Shown here: positions 16,722-25,128 of the stretch, in pieces | Layout of the letters: the number at the start of each line of letters is the position of its first letter | Numbering within the stretch: position 1 is the first letter of the stretch | Origin: Pseudokineococcus marinus | GTDB taxonomy: Bacteria > Actinomycetota > Actinomycetes > Actinomycetales > Quadrisphaeraceae | DNA length: 64,000 nucleotides | Assembly (NCBI RefSeq): GCF_037482405.1 | Contig: NZ_JBBHZZ010000006.1 | Location: 124,001-188,000, forward strand | Reading direction: 5' to 3' | Notes under the pieces: generated by a model | The model's database searches: none | Seen by the model: only the letters and a program-made list of their open reading frames with translations | Told to the model about the DNA's origin: nothing | Program-made: the position numbers and the translations under genes

Positions 16722-17552
16722 TCAGGCCAGGGGGGCCACCGCGACCCCGTGGCGGGCGAGTCCCGCGGCCCCCCCGTCGGGCGCCGTGAGGACCCAGAGG
16801 CCGCCCTCGAGGACGGCGACGGTGCTCTCCCAGTGGGCGGCGCGGGCGCCGTCCGCGGTCACGACCGTCCAGTCGTCGGCGAGCACCTCGGTCTCCGCGG
16901 TGCCGCGGACCACCATCGGCTCCACGGCCACGCAGAGCCCCGGGCGCACCTTGGCGCCCCGGTCGCGCGAGCGGTGGTTGAGCACCTCCGGCGGCTGGTG
17001 CATGGCCGTGCCGATGCCGTGGCCGACGTAGCCCTCGACGATCCCGTAGCGCCCCGCCAGCGAGTCCTCGACGGCGGCGCCCACCGCGCCCAGCCGCTCG
17101 GCGCCGGCCAGCGCGGCCAGGCCGGCCCACATGGCGGCCTCGGTGGCCTCGACGAGCGCCAGGTCCTCGGGGTCCACCGCTCCCCCGCCGCCGTCGACGA
17201 CGGCGCTGAACGCCGCGTCCCCGTGCCAGCCGTCCACGACCGCCCCGCAGTCCACGGACACGAGGTCGCCGTCCCGCAGGACCCGCTCCCCGGGGATGCC
17301 GTGGACGACCTCCTCGTTGACGGAGACGCACAGGGACGCCGGGAAGCCCTGGTACCCGAGGAAGGACGGCACGGCCCCGGCGCCGCGGACGACCTCCTCG
17401 GCCACGCGGTCGAGCTCGGCGGTCGTCACCCCCGGGACGAGGGCGGCCCGGACGGCCTCGAGGGCGTCCGCGACGACGAGGCCGGCCCGGCGCATGAGGA
17501 GCACCTGCTCGGGCGTCTTCCACTCCACGCGCTCGCGCCGCAGGAGCCCCAC
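16722..17552 (-). CDS. map: Type I methionine aminopeptidase
   Basis: The enzyme removes the initiator methionine from nascent proteins. The 276-residue product has the pita-bread metalloprotease motifs: VNEEVVHGIPGERVL, the metal ligands in DLVSVDCGAVVDGWHGDAAF and the His of GYVGHGIGTAMHQPPEVLNH, and a C-terminal EPMV. It lies 3 bases after adk, in the conserved secY-adk-map unit. Confidence 0.96.
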   Translation of the reverse strand: MGLLRRERVEWKTPEQVLLMRRAGLVVADALEAVRAALVPGVTTAELDRVAEEVVRGAGAVPSFLGYQGFPASLCVSVNEEVVHGIPGERVLRDGDLVSVDCGAVVDGWHGDAAFSAVVDGGGGAVDPEDLALVEATEAAMWAGLAALAGAERLGAVGAAVEDSLAGRYGIVEGYVGHGIGTAMHQPPEVLNHRSRDRGAKVRPGLCVAVEPMVVRGTAETEVLADDWTVVTADGARAAHWESTVAVLEGGLWVLTAPDGGAAGLARHGVAVAPLA

Positions 17553-17555
17553 GCC

Positions 17556-18125
17556 TCAGCCCCGGCCGAGCGCCGCGAGGACGCGGGCGGTGACCTCGGG
17601 CACCGCGCCCATCCCGTCCACGCGACGCAGCAGGCCGCGCCGGTCGTACACGTCGACGAGCGGCGCCGTCTGCGCCTCGTAGACCTCGAGCCGGTGCCGC
17701 TGCACGGCCTCGCCGTCGTCCGAGCGGTGCTGCTCCTCCGAGCGCTGCGCGAGGCGCTTGACGACCTCCTCGGTGTCGACCGTCAGCAGGACGACGGCCT
17801 CGACGCCCTCGACGCCCGTGCCGCTGAGCATCGCGTCGAGCTCGCGGACCTGCGCGGTCGTCCGGGGGTAGCCGTCGAGGAGGAAGCCGTCAGCGGCGTC
17901 GTCGGCCTGCAGCCGCTCGCGCACCATGGCGTTCGTGACCTCGTCGGGCACGTACTCGCCCTCGTCCATGTAGGACTTGGCGGTGCGCCCGAGCTCGGTG
18001 CCCTCGCTGACGTTGGCGCGGAAGATGTCGCCGGTCGAGATGGCCGGCACGTCCAGCTCGACGGCGAGGCGGGCGGCCTGGGTGCCCTTGCCCGCGCCGG
18101 GCGGGCCCAGGAGGACGAGCCTCAT
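17556..18125 (-). CDS. adk: Adenylate kinase (short form)
   Basis: The enzyme equilibrates ATP, ADP and AMP. The 189-residue product has the P-loop LGPPGAGKGTQA, the AMP-binding ISTGDIFR and the motif DGYPRTTAQ. It has a short lid (QRSEEQHRSDDG), as in other actinobacterial enzymes. Its ATG overlaps the secY stop codon (ATGA), indicating translational coupling. Confidence 0.97.
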   Translation of the reverse strand: MRLVLLGPPGAGKGTQAARLAVELDVPAISTGDIFRANVSEGTELGRTAKSYMDEGEYVPDEVTNAMVRERLQADDAADGFLLDGYPRTTAQVRELDAMLSGTGVEGVEAVVLLTVDTEEVVKRLAQRSEEQHRSDDGEAVQRHRLEVYEAQTAPLVDVYDRRGLLRRVDGMGAVPEVTARVLAALGRG

Positions 18126-19417
18126 CGGAGGAACCCCTCGTAGTTGCGCTGCTGGAGCTGGCTCTCGATCTGCTTCACCGTCTCCAGCCCGACGCCGACG
18201 ACGATGAGGATCGACGTGCCACCGAACGGGAAGTTCTGGGTGGCGCCGACCAGCACGAGCGCGATGAGCGGGATGAGGGCGACGAAGCCGAGGTAGATGG
18301 CCCCGGGCAGCGTGATGCGGGTGAGGACGTAGTCGAGGTACTCGGCCGTGGGTCGGCCCGCGCGGACGCCAGGGATGAAGCCGCCGACGCGCTTGATGTT
18401 GTCGCTGACCTCGTCGGGGTTGAACGTGATCCCGACGTAGAAGTACGTGAAGAAGATGATGAGGGCGATGTAGGCGACGATGTAGACGGCGCTGTCGCCC
18501 TGGACGAGGTTGGCGTTCACCCACTGCACCCACCCGGACTGCGGGTCGTTGAACTGCGCGACCAGCGCGGGCAGGTACAGCAGCGACGAGGCGAAGATGA
18601 CCGGGATGACGCCGGCCATGTTGACCTTGATGGGGATGTAGGTGCTGGTCCCGCCGTACATGCGGCGTCCCACCATGCGCTTGGCGTACTGGACGGGCAC
18701 GCGCCGCTGGGACTGCTCGACGAAGACGACGAGCGCCACGATGACGAGCCCGACGGCGATGACGACGGCCATGACGCCGAAGCCCTGGCTCTGCCCGATG
18801 CTCCACAGCTGCCCCGGGAAGGTGGCGGCGATCGAGGTGAAGATGAGCAGCGACATGCCGTTGCCGACGCCCCGCTCGGTGATGAGCTCGCCCATCCACA
18901 TGATGAGCCCGGTGCCCGCGGTCATCGTGATGACCATGAGCACGATGGTGACCACGGAGTCGTCGGGGATGATCTCGGCGGTGCAGCCGGGGAACAGCTG
19001 CCCGGCGCGCGCGACGGCGATGTACGTGGACGACTGGAGGACGGCCAGGGCGATCGTCAGGTAGCGCGTGTACTGCGTGAGCTTCGCCTGCCCGGACTGC
19101 CCCTCCTTCTTCAGCTCCTCGAAGCGGGGGATCACGACCGTGAGCAGCTGCGTGATGATGCTCGCGGTGATGTACGGCATGATCCCGAGCGCGAAGACCG
19201 ACAGCTGGAGCAGCGCTCCACCGCTGAAGAGGTTGACCAGCCCCAGCAGGTCGTTGGAGGACGCCGACGTCGACAGGCACTGCTGGACGTTGGCGTAGCT
19301 GACCCCCGGGACCGGGACGAACGAGCCCAGCCGGAAGATCGCCATGATCCCCGCGGTGAAGAGCAGCTTGCGCCGCAGGTCGGGCGTGCGGAACGCCCGC
19401 ACGAATGCGCTGAGCAC
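18122..19417 (-). CDS. secY: Protein translocase subunit SecY
   Basis: SecY forms the membrane protein-conducting channel with SecE (also in this window, at 47316-47618). The 431-residue product has ten hydrophobic segments and the motifs RLGSFVPVPGVSY at the N-terminus, GIMPYITASIITQLLTVVIP, and TFYVGITFNPDEVSDNIKR. The start is the GTG at 19417, preceded by GGAGG at a 5-6-base spacing. A long hairpin separates it from rplO, so secY-adk-map may have its own promoter; TAGGGT on the minus strand about 145 bases upstream is a weak -10 candidate. Confidence 0.97.
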   Translation of the reverse strand: MLSAFVRAFRTPDLRRKLLFTAGIMAIFRLGSFVPVPGVSYANVQQCLSTSASSNDLLGLVNLFSGGALLQLSVFALGIMPYITASIITQLLTVVIPRFEELKKEGQSGQAKLTQYTRYLTIALAVLQSSTYIAVARAGQLFPGCTAEIIPDDSVVTIVLMVITMTAGTGLIMWMGELITERGVGNGMSLLIFTSIAATFPGQLWSIGQSQGFGVMAVVIAVGLVIVALVVFVEQSQRRVPVQYAKRMVGRRMYGGTSTYIPIKVNMAGVIPVIFASSLLYLPALVAQFNDPQSGWVQWVNANLVQGDSAVYIVAYIALIIFFTYFYVGITFNPDEVSDNIKRVGGFIPGVRAGRPTAEYLDYVLTRITLPGAIYLGFVALIPLIALVLVGATQNFPFGGTSILIVVGVGLETVKQIESQLQQRNYEGFLR

Positions 19418-19632
19418 GTGTCCTCCAGATCGCCCGGCTCGGGCGGTCGCCGCGCCGGCGGCCTGCCGGCGGAGCGGTGCGGGTGCGGGCAGGTGGGCGG
19501 TCAGGTGGGCGGTCGGGTGGGCCGCCGCCCGTCCTCGGGCGGGGCACCGGGAGCCGACCCTACCCGCGTCGCGGCGCCGTCCGGGGACGGCTCCGGTGCG
19601 GCGCCGTCCGGCGCGGGGCGGGGCGGGGAGCA

Positions 19633-19668
19633 CGACGCCCCGCCGCCCGGAGGGGCGGCGGGGCGTCG
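19633..19668 (-). terminator. Terminator hairpin between rplO and secY
   Basis: A 16-bp perfect stem beginning CGACGCCCCGCCGCC with a GGAG loop begins 7 bases after the rplO stop. It marks the end of the spc ribosomal genes and separates secY. Confidence 0.8.
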
Positions 19669-19675
19669 GGCGGGC

Positions 19676-20146
19676 TCAGAGCGTGGTGGTGCTGCCGCCC
19701 GCGGCGGCGATCTTCTCGACCGCGGAGGCGGAGAAGGCGTGGGCGGTGACCTGCAGCGCGACGTCCGCGCTGCCCTGGCCGAGGACCTTCACCTTCTGGT
19801 CCTTGCGGACCGCCCCGGCCGCGACCATCTCGTCGACGCCCACGGCCCCGCCCTGCGGGAAGAGCTCGGAGAGCCGGTCGAGGTTGACGACCTGGTAGGT
19901 CGTCCGGAACGGGTTGGTGAACCCGCGGAGCTTCGGCAGCCGCATGTGCAGCGGGGTCTGGCCGCCCTCGAAGGCCGCGGACACCTGGTAGCGGGCCTTG
20001 GTGCCCTTGGTGCCGCGCCCGGCGGTCTTGCCCTTGCTGGCCTCACCGCGACCGACGCGGGTGCGCGCCGTCTTCGCGCCCGGGGCCGGGCGCAGGTGGT
20101 GGACCTTGAGGGTGCGACCCTGCGGGCCCGTCGTCTCGTCGGCCAT
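19676..20146 (-). CDS. rplO: 50S ribosomal protein L15
   Basis: L15 is a late-assembling 50S protein. The 156-residue product has the glycine-rich basic N-terminal region (RVGRGEASKGKTAGRGTKG) and the C-terminal domain from NPFRTTYQVVNLDRL. It lies 2 bases after rpmD. Confidence 0.98.
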   Translation of the reverse strand: MADETTGPQGRTLKVHHLRPAPGAKTARTRVGRGEASKGKTAGRGTKGTKARYQVSAAFEGGQTPLHMRLPKLRGFTNPFRTTYQVVNLDRLSELFPQGGAVGVDEMVAAGAVRKDQKVKVLGQGSADVALQVTAHAFSASAVEKIAAAGGSTTTL

Positions 20147-20148
20147 GG

Positions 20149-20331
20149 TCAGTCGACCTCCTCGAACGTCACGAGGTGCGCCACGGTGGTGACCATCCCG
20201 CGGATCTCCGGGCGGTCGTCCTTGACGACGACGTCACCGATCCGCTTGAGGCCGAGGCTGCGCATCGTGTCGCGCTGGTTCTGCTTCCCGCCGATGGTCG
20301 AGCGGGTCTGGGTCACCTTGAGCCGCGCCAT
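20149..20331 (-). CDS. rpmD: 50S ribosomal protein L30
   Basis: This 60-residue product is a single short L30 domain (MARLKVTQTRSTIGGKQNQR, then TMRSLGLKRIGDVVVKDD and IRGMVTTVAHLV). The ATG overlaps the rpsE stop codon by one base. It lies in the spc operon. Confidence 0.97.
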   Translation of the reverse strand: MARLKVTQTRSTIGGKQNQRDTMRSLGLKRIGDVVVKDDRPEIRGMVTTVAHLVTFEEVD

Positions 20332-20948
20332 CAGGACGCCGTCCCCGACATGGCCCGGACCAGGGCCGCCGGGGCGACCTCGTCGAGCGTCTTGCCGCGG
20401 CGGGCCGCGACGGACTCGGGGCGCTCGAGGCCCTTGAGCGCCGCCACCGTCGCGTGGACGATGTTGATGGCGTTGCTCGAGCCGAGGGACTTCGTCAGCA
20501 CGTCGTGCACGCCGGCGCACTCGAGGACGGCGCGCACCGGGCCGCCCGCGATGACGCCGGTACCCGGCGACGCCGGGCGCAGGAGCACGACGCCCGCCGC
20601 GTCCTCGCCCGTGACGGGGTGCGGGATCGTCCCCTGGGCGCGGGGCACGCGGAAGAAGGCCTTCTTGGCCTCCTCGACGCCCTTGGCGATCGCCGCGGGC
20701 ACCTCCTTGGCCTTGCCGTAGCCGACGCCGACGGTGCCGTCGCCGTCGCCCACCACGACCAGCGCGGTGAAGCTGAAGCGGCGACCGCCCTTGACGACCT
20801 TGGAGACGCGGTTGATCGTCACCACGCGCTCGAGGAACTGGCTGCGGTCCGCGGTGTCGCCCCGGCGGCCGTCACGGCGGTCGCGGCGGTCGTTGCCGCC
20901 GGGCCCGCCCGTGCCGGCGCCGGCGCCGCGGCGCTGGGGTCCAGGCAT
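20331..20948 (-). CDS. rpsE: 30S ribosomal protein S5
   Basis: S5 takes part in translational fidelity and mRNA unwinding. The 205-residue product has a 35-residue Gly/Arg-rich extension at the N-terminus, then the double-stranded RNA-binding domain (FLERVVTINRVSKVVKGGRRFSF) and the C-terminal domain (GTGVIAGGPVRAVLECAGVHDV). The extension is common in actinobacteria. Confidence 0.98.
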   Translation of the reverse strand: MPGPQRRGAGAGTGGPGGNDRRDRRDGRRGDTADRSQFLERVVTINRVSKVVKGGRRFSFTALVVVGDGDGTVGVGYGKAKEVPAAIAKGVEEAKKAFFRVPRAQGTIPHPVTGEDAAGVVLLRPASPGTGVIAGGPVRAVLECAGVHDVLTKSLGSSNAINIVHATVAALKGLERPESVAARRGKTLDEVAPAALVRAMSGTAS

Positions 20949-21011
20949 GTCTGGTCTCTTCTCTCTCTCGTCTCTCGCGTCAGTCGCCTGTGCCGAAGCC
21001 CGGGGGCCGGC

Positions 21012-21407
21012 TCAGACGGCGAGCCCGCCCTCGCGGGCGCCGTCGGCCACAGCGGCCACGCGGCCGTGGTAGCGGTTGCCGCCGCGGTCGAAGACCACGG
21101 CCTCGATGCCCGCGGCGCGGGCGCGCTCGGCCACCAGCTCGCCCACGCGGCGGGCCTTGGCGGTCTTGTCGCCGTCCAGCGCGCGCAGGTCGGCCTCCAT
21201 CGTGGAGGCCGAGGCCAGCGTGCGGCCGACGGTGTCGTCGACGACCTGCACGAAGACGTGGCGGGTGGAACGGTTGACCACGAGGCGCGGTCGGGCCGGC
21301 GTGCCGGAGACCTTCTTGCGCACCCGCAGGTGGCGACGGCCGCGGGCCGCCGTCGTGCCGGTGCCCCGGACGGCGGTGACGCCCCGGTAGGAGGACCTGC
21401 GTGCCAT
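21012..21407 (-). CDS. rplR: 50S ribosomal protein L18
   Basis: L18 binds 5S rRNA. The 131-residue product has RHLRVRKKVSGTPARPRLVVNRSTRHVFVQVVDD and the C-terminal AGIEAVVFDRGGNRYHGRVAA. I chose the ATG at 21407, which overlaps the rplF stop codon; a GTG one codon upstream is possible. Confidence 0.98.
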   Translation of the reverse strand: MARRSSYRGVTAVRGTGTTAARGRRHLRVRKKVSGTPARPRLVVNRSTRHVFVQVVDDTVGRTLASASTMEADLRALDGDKTAKARRVGELVAERARAAGIEAVVFDRGGNRYHGRVAAVADGAREGGLAV

Positions 21408-21946
21408 CACTTACCTGCCTTCCCGACCTTGCGCCGGACCTGCTCGCCCGCGTAGCGGACGCCCTTGCCCTTGTACGGGTCGGGCTTGCGCAGCTTGCGG
21501 ATGTTGGCGGAGACCTCGCCCACGAGCTGCTTGTCGATGCCCTGCACCGAGAAGCGGGTGGGGGCCTCGACCGCGAACGTGATGCCCTCGGGCGCCGGGA
21601 TGACGACCGGGTGGCTGAAGCCGAGGGCGAACTCCAGGGAGCCGCCTCGGGCCTGCACGCGGTAGCCGGTGCCGACGATCTCGAGCTTCTTCTCGTAGCC
21701 CGTGGTGACGCCCGTGACCATGTTCGCGAGCAGCGAGCGGGTCAGGCCGTGCAGCGAGCGGTTGGTGCGCTCGTCGTCCGGGCGGACGACGTGGAGCGCC
21801 CCGGACTCGCCGCGCTCGACCGAGATGGGCGCGGCGACCGTGTGCGCGAGCGTGCCGCGCGGGCCCTTGACGACGACCTCCTGGCCGTCGATGGAGACGT
21901 CGACCCCGGCGGGGACGTCGATGGGCAGCCTTCCGATGCGGGACAT
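21407..21946 (-). CDS. rplF: 50S ribosomal protein L6
   Basis: L6 lies near the factor-binding site of the 50S subunit. The 179-residue product starts MSRIGRLPIDVPAGVDVSID and has the two L6 repeats, with RKPDPYKGKGVRYAGE near the C-terminus. It follows rpsH by 16 bases. Confidence 0.98.
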   Translation of the reverse strand: MSRIGRLPIDVPAGVDVSIDGQEVVVKGPRGTLAHTVAAPISVERGESGALHVVRPDDERTNRSLHGLTRSLLANMVTGVTTGYEKKLEIVGTGYRVQARGGSLEFALGFSHPVVIPAPEGITFAVEAPTRFSVQGIDKQLVGEVSANIRKLRKPDPYKGKGVRYAGEQVRRKVGKAGK

Positions 21947-21962
21947 GCTTCCTCCTCCGCCC

Positions 21963-22361
21963 TTACCAGACGTAGGCGAGGACTTCCCCGCCCACGCCCT
22001 GCTTCGTGGCCTGCCGGTCCGTGAGGAGGCCGGAGGACGTGGACAGGATCGCCACGCCGAGGCCGCCGAGGACGCGGGGCAGGTTGGTCGACTTCGCGTA
22101 CACGCGCAGGCCCGGCTTGCTGACCCGCCGGACGCCGGCGATGGAGCGCTCGCGGTTGGGGCCGAACTTCAGCTCGAGGGTGAGCTTGCGCCCCACCTCG
22201 GCGTCCTCCACCGACCAGCCGGCGATGTAGCCCTCCGCCTGGAGGATCTCGGCGATGCGCTGCTTGAGCTTGCTGTAGGGCATGGTCACGTCGTCGTGGT
22301 ACGCCGAGTTGGCGTTCCGCAGGCGCGTGAGCATGTCCGCGATCGGGTCGGTCATCGTCAT
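21963..22361 (-). CDS. rpsH: 30S ribosomal protein S8
   Basis: S8 binds the central domain of 16S rRNA and represses the spc operon in E. coli. The 132-residue product has DPIADMLTRLRNANSAYHD and the C-terminal STSSGLLTDRQATKQGVGGEVLAYVW. Two in-frame ATGs exist (22361 and 22355); the first is used here, and the second gives the more common MTDP start. Confidence 0.97.
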   Translation of the reverse strand: MTMTDPIADMLTRLRNANSAYHDDVTMPYSKLKQRIAEILQAEGYIAGWSVEDAEVGRKLTLELKFGPNRERSIAGVRRVSKPGLRVYAKSTNLPRVLGGLGVAILSTSSGLLTDRQATKQGVGGEVLAYVW

Positions 22362-22496
22362 CGGGCTCGTCCGCCCTTCCTCACCTCGGTTTCCGCTCCC
22401 CGGCGGGCGGGGGCGGACCTGAGGCGTCCGTGCCGGACGCGGTGGTCCGGCGGTGCTTCTGGGACTCGTGCTGACGAGCGGGCCTCGCCCGCTCGT

Positions 22497-22521
22497 GCCC
22501 CCGGCGCTGAGAGCCGGGGGC
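22497..22521 (-). terminator. Hairpin between rpsZ and rpsH
   Basis: GCCCCCGGC and GCCGGGGGC form a 9-bp stem with a 7-base loop, 6 bases after the S14 stop codon, in a 166-base spacer. In E. coli the S8 control site lies near this junction; here it could be an attenuator or a processing site. Confidence 0.45.
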
Positions 22522-22527
22522 GGGGGC

Positions 22528-22713
22528 TCACCAGGAGCTCTTCGTGATGCCCGGGAGCTCGCCCCGGTGGGCCATCTCGCGGAGGCACACGCGGCAGAGG
22601 CCGAACTTGCGGTAGACCGAGTGCGGACGGCCGCAGCGCTGGCAGCGCGTGTAGGCGCGGACGCCGAACTTGGGCTTGCGCGCGGCCTTGGTGACCAGGG
22701 CGGTCTTCGCCAT
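22528..22713 (-). CDS. rpsZ: 30S ribosomal protein S14, zinc-binding type Z
   Basis: This 61-residue product is the short zinc form of S14 with two CXXC pairs (CQRC and CRVC). It lies in the spc operon 1 base after rplE. The long, zinc-free S14 paralogue is not in this window. Confidence 0.97.
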   Translation of the reverse strand: MAKTALVTKAARKPKFGVRAYTRCQRCGRPHSVYRKFGLCRVCLREMAHRGELPGITKSSW

Positions 22714-22714
22714 G

Positions 22715-23311
22715 TCAGTCCTCCTTGAAGGGGAAGCCGAGCTGGCGCAGCAGCGCCCGGCCCTCGTCGTCGTTGCGTGCCGACGTCACGACCGTGACGT
22801 CCATGCCGCGCACGCGGTCGATGCGGTCCTGGTCGATCTCGTGGAACATCGACTGCTCCGTGAGGCCGAACGTGTAGTTGCCGCGCCCGTCGAACTGCTT
22901 CGGCGAGAGGCCGCGGAAGTCGCGGATGCGGGGCAGCGCCAGCGACACGAGGCGGTCGAGGAACTCCCACATGCGGTCCCCGCGCAGCGTCGTGTGGCAG
23001 CCGATCGGCATGCCCTCGCGCAGCTTGAACTGCGCGATCGACTTGCGGGCCCGCGTCACCTGCGGCTTCTGGCCGGTGATGGTGGTGAGGTCGCGGACGG
23101 CGCCGTCGATGAGCTTCGAGTCGCGCGCGGCGTCGCCCACGCCCATGTTCACCACGACCTTGACCAGGCCGGGGATCTGCATGACGTTGGCGTAGCCGAA
23201 CTGCTCGCGCAGCGCCGGCGCGATCTCGGAGCGGTAGCGCGCCTTGAGCCGCGGCTGCGGCGCGCCGCTGGCCTCGGTCACGGCGGCGGGCGAGGTGGTC
23301 GTCTCACTCAT
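22715..23311 (-). CDS. rplE: 50S ribosomal protein L5
   Basis: L5 binds 5S rRNA and contacts P-site tRNA. The 198-residue product has a short Ser/Thr/Ala-rich leader, then LKARYRSEIAPALREQFGYANVMQIPGLVKVVVNMGVGDA and RDFRGLSPKQFDGRGNYTFGL. The start ATG overlaps the rplX 3' end by 4 bases. Confidence 0.98.
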   Translation of the reverse strand: MSETTTSPAAVTEASGAPQPRLKARYRSEIAPALREQFGYANVMQIPGLVKVVVNMGVGDAARDSKLIDGAVRDLTTITGQKPQVTRARKSIAQFKLREGMPIGCHTTLRGDRMWEFLDRLVSLALPRIRDFRGLSPKQFDGRGNYTFGLTEQSMFHEIDQDRIDRVRGMDVTVVTSARNDDEGRALLRQLGFPFKED

Positions 23312-23670
23312 GCGATGTCCTTGCCGGAGCGCTTGGCCACGCGGACGCGGGTGGTCACGGTCCGCCCGTCGCGCTCGGTCGTCTCGGTGCGCACGCCGAC
23401 CCGCGTGGGCCGACCGGTCTCCGGGTCCACGACCTGCACGTTGCTGATGTGGATCGGCGCCTCGACGGTCTCGCGACCGCCCGAGCCGCGCCCGGCCGCC
23501 CCGGCCTTGACGTGCTTGGTGATGCGGTTGACGCCCTCGACCAGCACGCGCTGGCGCTCGGGGAACACCGCGATGACGCGACCCTGCTTGCCGCGGTCAC
23601 CGCCGCGCGCCTGCGTGGCGCCGGTGATGACCTGGACCAGGTCGCCCTTCTTGATCTTCAGCTTCGGCAT
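23308..23670 (-). CDS. rplX: 50S ribosomal protein L24
   Basis: L24 starts 50S assembly. The 120-residue product starts MPKLKIKKGDLVQVITGA with the KOW motif (RGKQGRVIAVFPERQRVLVEGVN). The start ATG is one base after the rplN stop codon. Confidence 0.98.
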   Translation of the reverse strand: MPKLKIKKGDLVQVITGATQARGGDRGKQGRVIAVFPERQRVLVEGVNRITKHVKAGAAGRGSGGRETVEAPIHISNVQVVDPETGRPTRVGVRTETTERDGRTVTTRVRVAKRSGKDIA

Positions 23671-23671
23671 C

Positions 23672-24040
23672 TCAGAGCACCTCCGGGGCCAGCGAGACGA
23701 TCCGCATGAAGCGCTTGTCGCGCAGCTCGCGCCCCACGGGGCCGAAGATGCGGGTGCCGCGCGGGTCGCCGTCCGCCTTGAGGATGACGGCCGCGTTCTC
23801 GTCGAAGCGGATGTAGGAGCCGTCCGGACGACGGCGCTCCTTGCGGGTGCGGACGACGACCGCCTTGACGACGTCGCCCCTCTTGACGTTGCCGCCGGGG
23901 ATGGCGTCCTTGACGGTCGCCACGATGACGTCCCCGATGCCGGCGTACCGGCGGCCGGAGCCGCCGAGGACGCGGATGCAGAGGATCTCCTTGGCACCCG
24001 TGTTGTCGGCGACCTTGAGCCGCGACTCCTGCTGGATCAC
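23672..24040 (-). CDS. rplN: 50S ribosomal protein L14
   Basis: L14 contacts 16S rRNA in an intersubunit bridge. The 122-residue product has IQQESRLKVADNTGAKEILCIRVLGGSGRRYA and ends MRIVSLAPEVL. It starts with GTG at 24040, with AGGAG about 10 bases upstream. As the first gene after the hairpin at 24118-24150, it opens the spc operon. Confidence 0.98.
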   Translation of the reverse strand: MIQQESRLKVADNTGAKEILCIRVLGGSGRRYAGIGDVIVATVKDAIPGGNVKRGDVVKAVVVRTRKERRRPDGSYIRFDENAAVILKADGDPRGTRIFGPVGRELRDKRFMRIVSLAPEVL

Positions 24041-24117
24041 TGTTCGACACTCCTGTCGTCGCGCCGGTTCTCGTCGCGAGCCTGGCGGAACGGACTCTTC
24101 CGTGGTGGTGCGGGGGT

Positions 24118-24150
24118 GCCGGCTCCCCTCCCCCGCGGGAGGGGGCCGGC
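24118..24150 (-). terminator. Terminator at the S10/spc operon border
   Basis: GCCGGC, one bulged T, then CCCCTCCC pair with GGGAGGGG and GCCGGC around a CCGC loop (14 paired positions). It lies 15 bases after the rpsQ stop, at the classical border between the S10 and spc operons. Confidence 0.75.
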
Positions 24151-24164
24151 GGGGCCCGGAGGCC

Positions 24165-24461
24165 TCAGACGGCCTTCTCGAGCACCTCGACGACGCGCCA
24201 GCGCTTGGTGGCCGACAGCGGCCGCGTCTCGGCGATGCGCACGCGGTCGCCGACGCCGCAGGCGTTGGTCTCGTCGTGCGCCTTGACCTTGCTCGTGCGC
24301 CGGATGACCTTGCCGTAGAGGGCGTGCTTGACGCGGTCCTCGACGACGACCACGACGGTCTTGTCCATCTTGTCGCTGGCCACGACGCCGATGCGGTTCT
24401 TGCGGTACCCGCGCTGCTCGGCGGCGGCGGTGGTGTCCGTGCTCACTGCGTCCTCGCTCAC
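24165..24461 (-). CDS. rpsQ: 30S ribosomal protein S17
   Basis: S17 is an early 16S rRNA-binding OB-fold protein. The 98-residue product has RGYRKNRIGVVASDKMDKTVVV and TRPLSATKRWRVVEVLEKAV. I chose the GTG at 24461, which overlaps the rpmC stop (GTGA); a second GTG at 24446 would remove five residues. It is the last gene of the S10 operon. Confidence 0.97.
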   Translation of the reverse strand: MSEDAVSTDTTAAAEQRGYRKNRIGVVASDKMDKTVVVVVEDRVKHALYGKVIRRTSKVKAHDETNACGVGDRVRIAETRPLSATKRWRVVEVLEKAV

Positions 24462-24706
24462 TTCTCGCTCCCCCCGGCGGCCGGGGCGCTGATGATGCCG
24501 AGCTCCTGCTCGCGCATCACCGTGTAGATGCGCGCGATGTCGCGGCGCACGGCGCGCAGCCGCGTGTGGTTCTCCAGCTGGCCGGTGGCCGACTGGAAGC
24601 GGAGGTTGAAGAGCTCCTCCTTCGCACGACGCAGCTCCTCGACCAGCTGGTCGGCGTCCTTCTCGCGGAGCTTGGCGGGCGCCAGGTCCTCGCTGCCGAC
24701 GGCCAT
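24458..24706 (-). CDS. rpmC: 50S ribosomal protein L29
   Basis: L29 lies at the tunnel exit next to L23, where SRP and trigger factor dock. The 82-residue product is a helical hairpin (LREKDADQLVEELRRAKEELFNLRFQSATGQLENHTRL) with a short Ala/Gly tail. Its ATG overlaps the rplP stop by one base. Confidence 0.98.
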   Translation of the reverse strand: MAVGSEDLAPAKLREKDADQLVEELRRAKEELFNLRFQSATGQLENHTRLRAVRRDIARIYTVMREQELGIISAPAAGGSEK

Positions 24707-25125
24707 CAGACCTCACTCCCCTCGCGCGCGACGAAGCGGCACTTCATCGGCAGCTTGTGGATGGCGAGCCGCATGGCCTCGCGGGCCACGGGCTCCGCCA
24801 CGCCGGAGATCTCGAACATCATCCGGCCCGGCTTGACGTTGGCGACCCACCACTCGGGCGAGCCCTTGCCGGAGCCCATGCGGGTCTCGGCGGGCTTCTT
24901 GGTGATGGGGCGGTCCGGGTAGATGTTGATCCAGACCTTCCCGCCACGCTTCATGTAGCGGGTCATGGCGATACGAGCGGACTCGATCTGCCGGTTCGTG
25001 ACGTACGCCGGCTCGAGGGCCTGGATGCCGTAGTCGCCGAAGGCGATCGTGGTGCCGCCCTTGGCGGCCCCGGTGCGCTTGGGGTGGTGCTGCTTGCGGT
25101 GCTTCAGCCTGCGCGGGACGAGCAC
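24706..25125 (-). CDS. rplP: 50S ribosomal protein L16
   Basis: L16 helps place the A-site tRNA. The 139-residue product starts MLVPRRLKHRKQHHPKRTG and has ARIAMTRYMKRGGKVWINIYPDRP and MGSGKGSPEWWVANVKPGR. The start is the ATG or GTG family start right after rpsC (3-base gap). Confidence 0.98.
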   Translation of the reverse strand: MLVPRRLKHRKQHHPKRTGAAKGGTTIAFGDYGIQALEPAYVTNRQIESARIAMTRYMKRGGKVWINIYPDRPITKKPAETRMGSGKGSPEWWVANVKPGRMMFEISGVAEPVAREAMRLAIHKLPMKCRFVAREGSEV

Positions 25126-25128
25126 GTC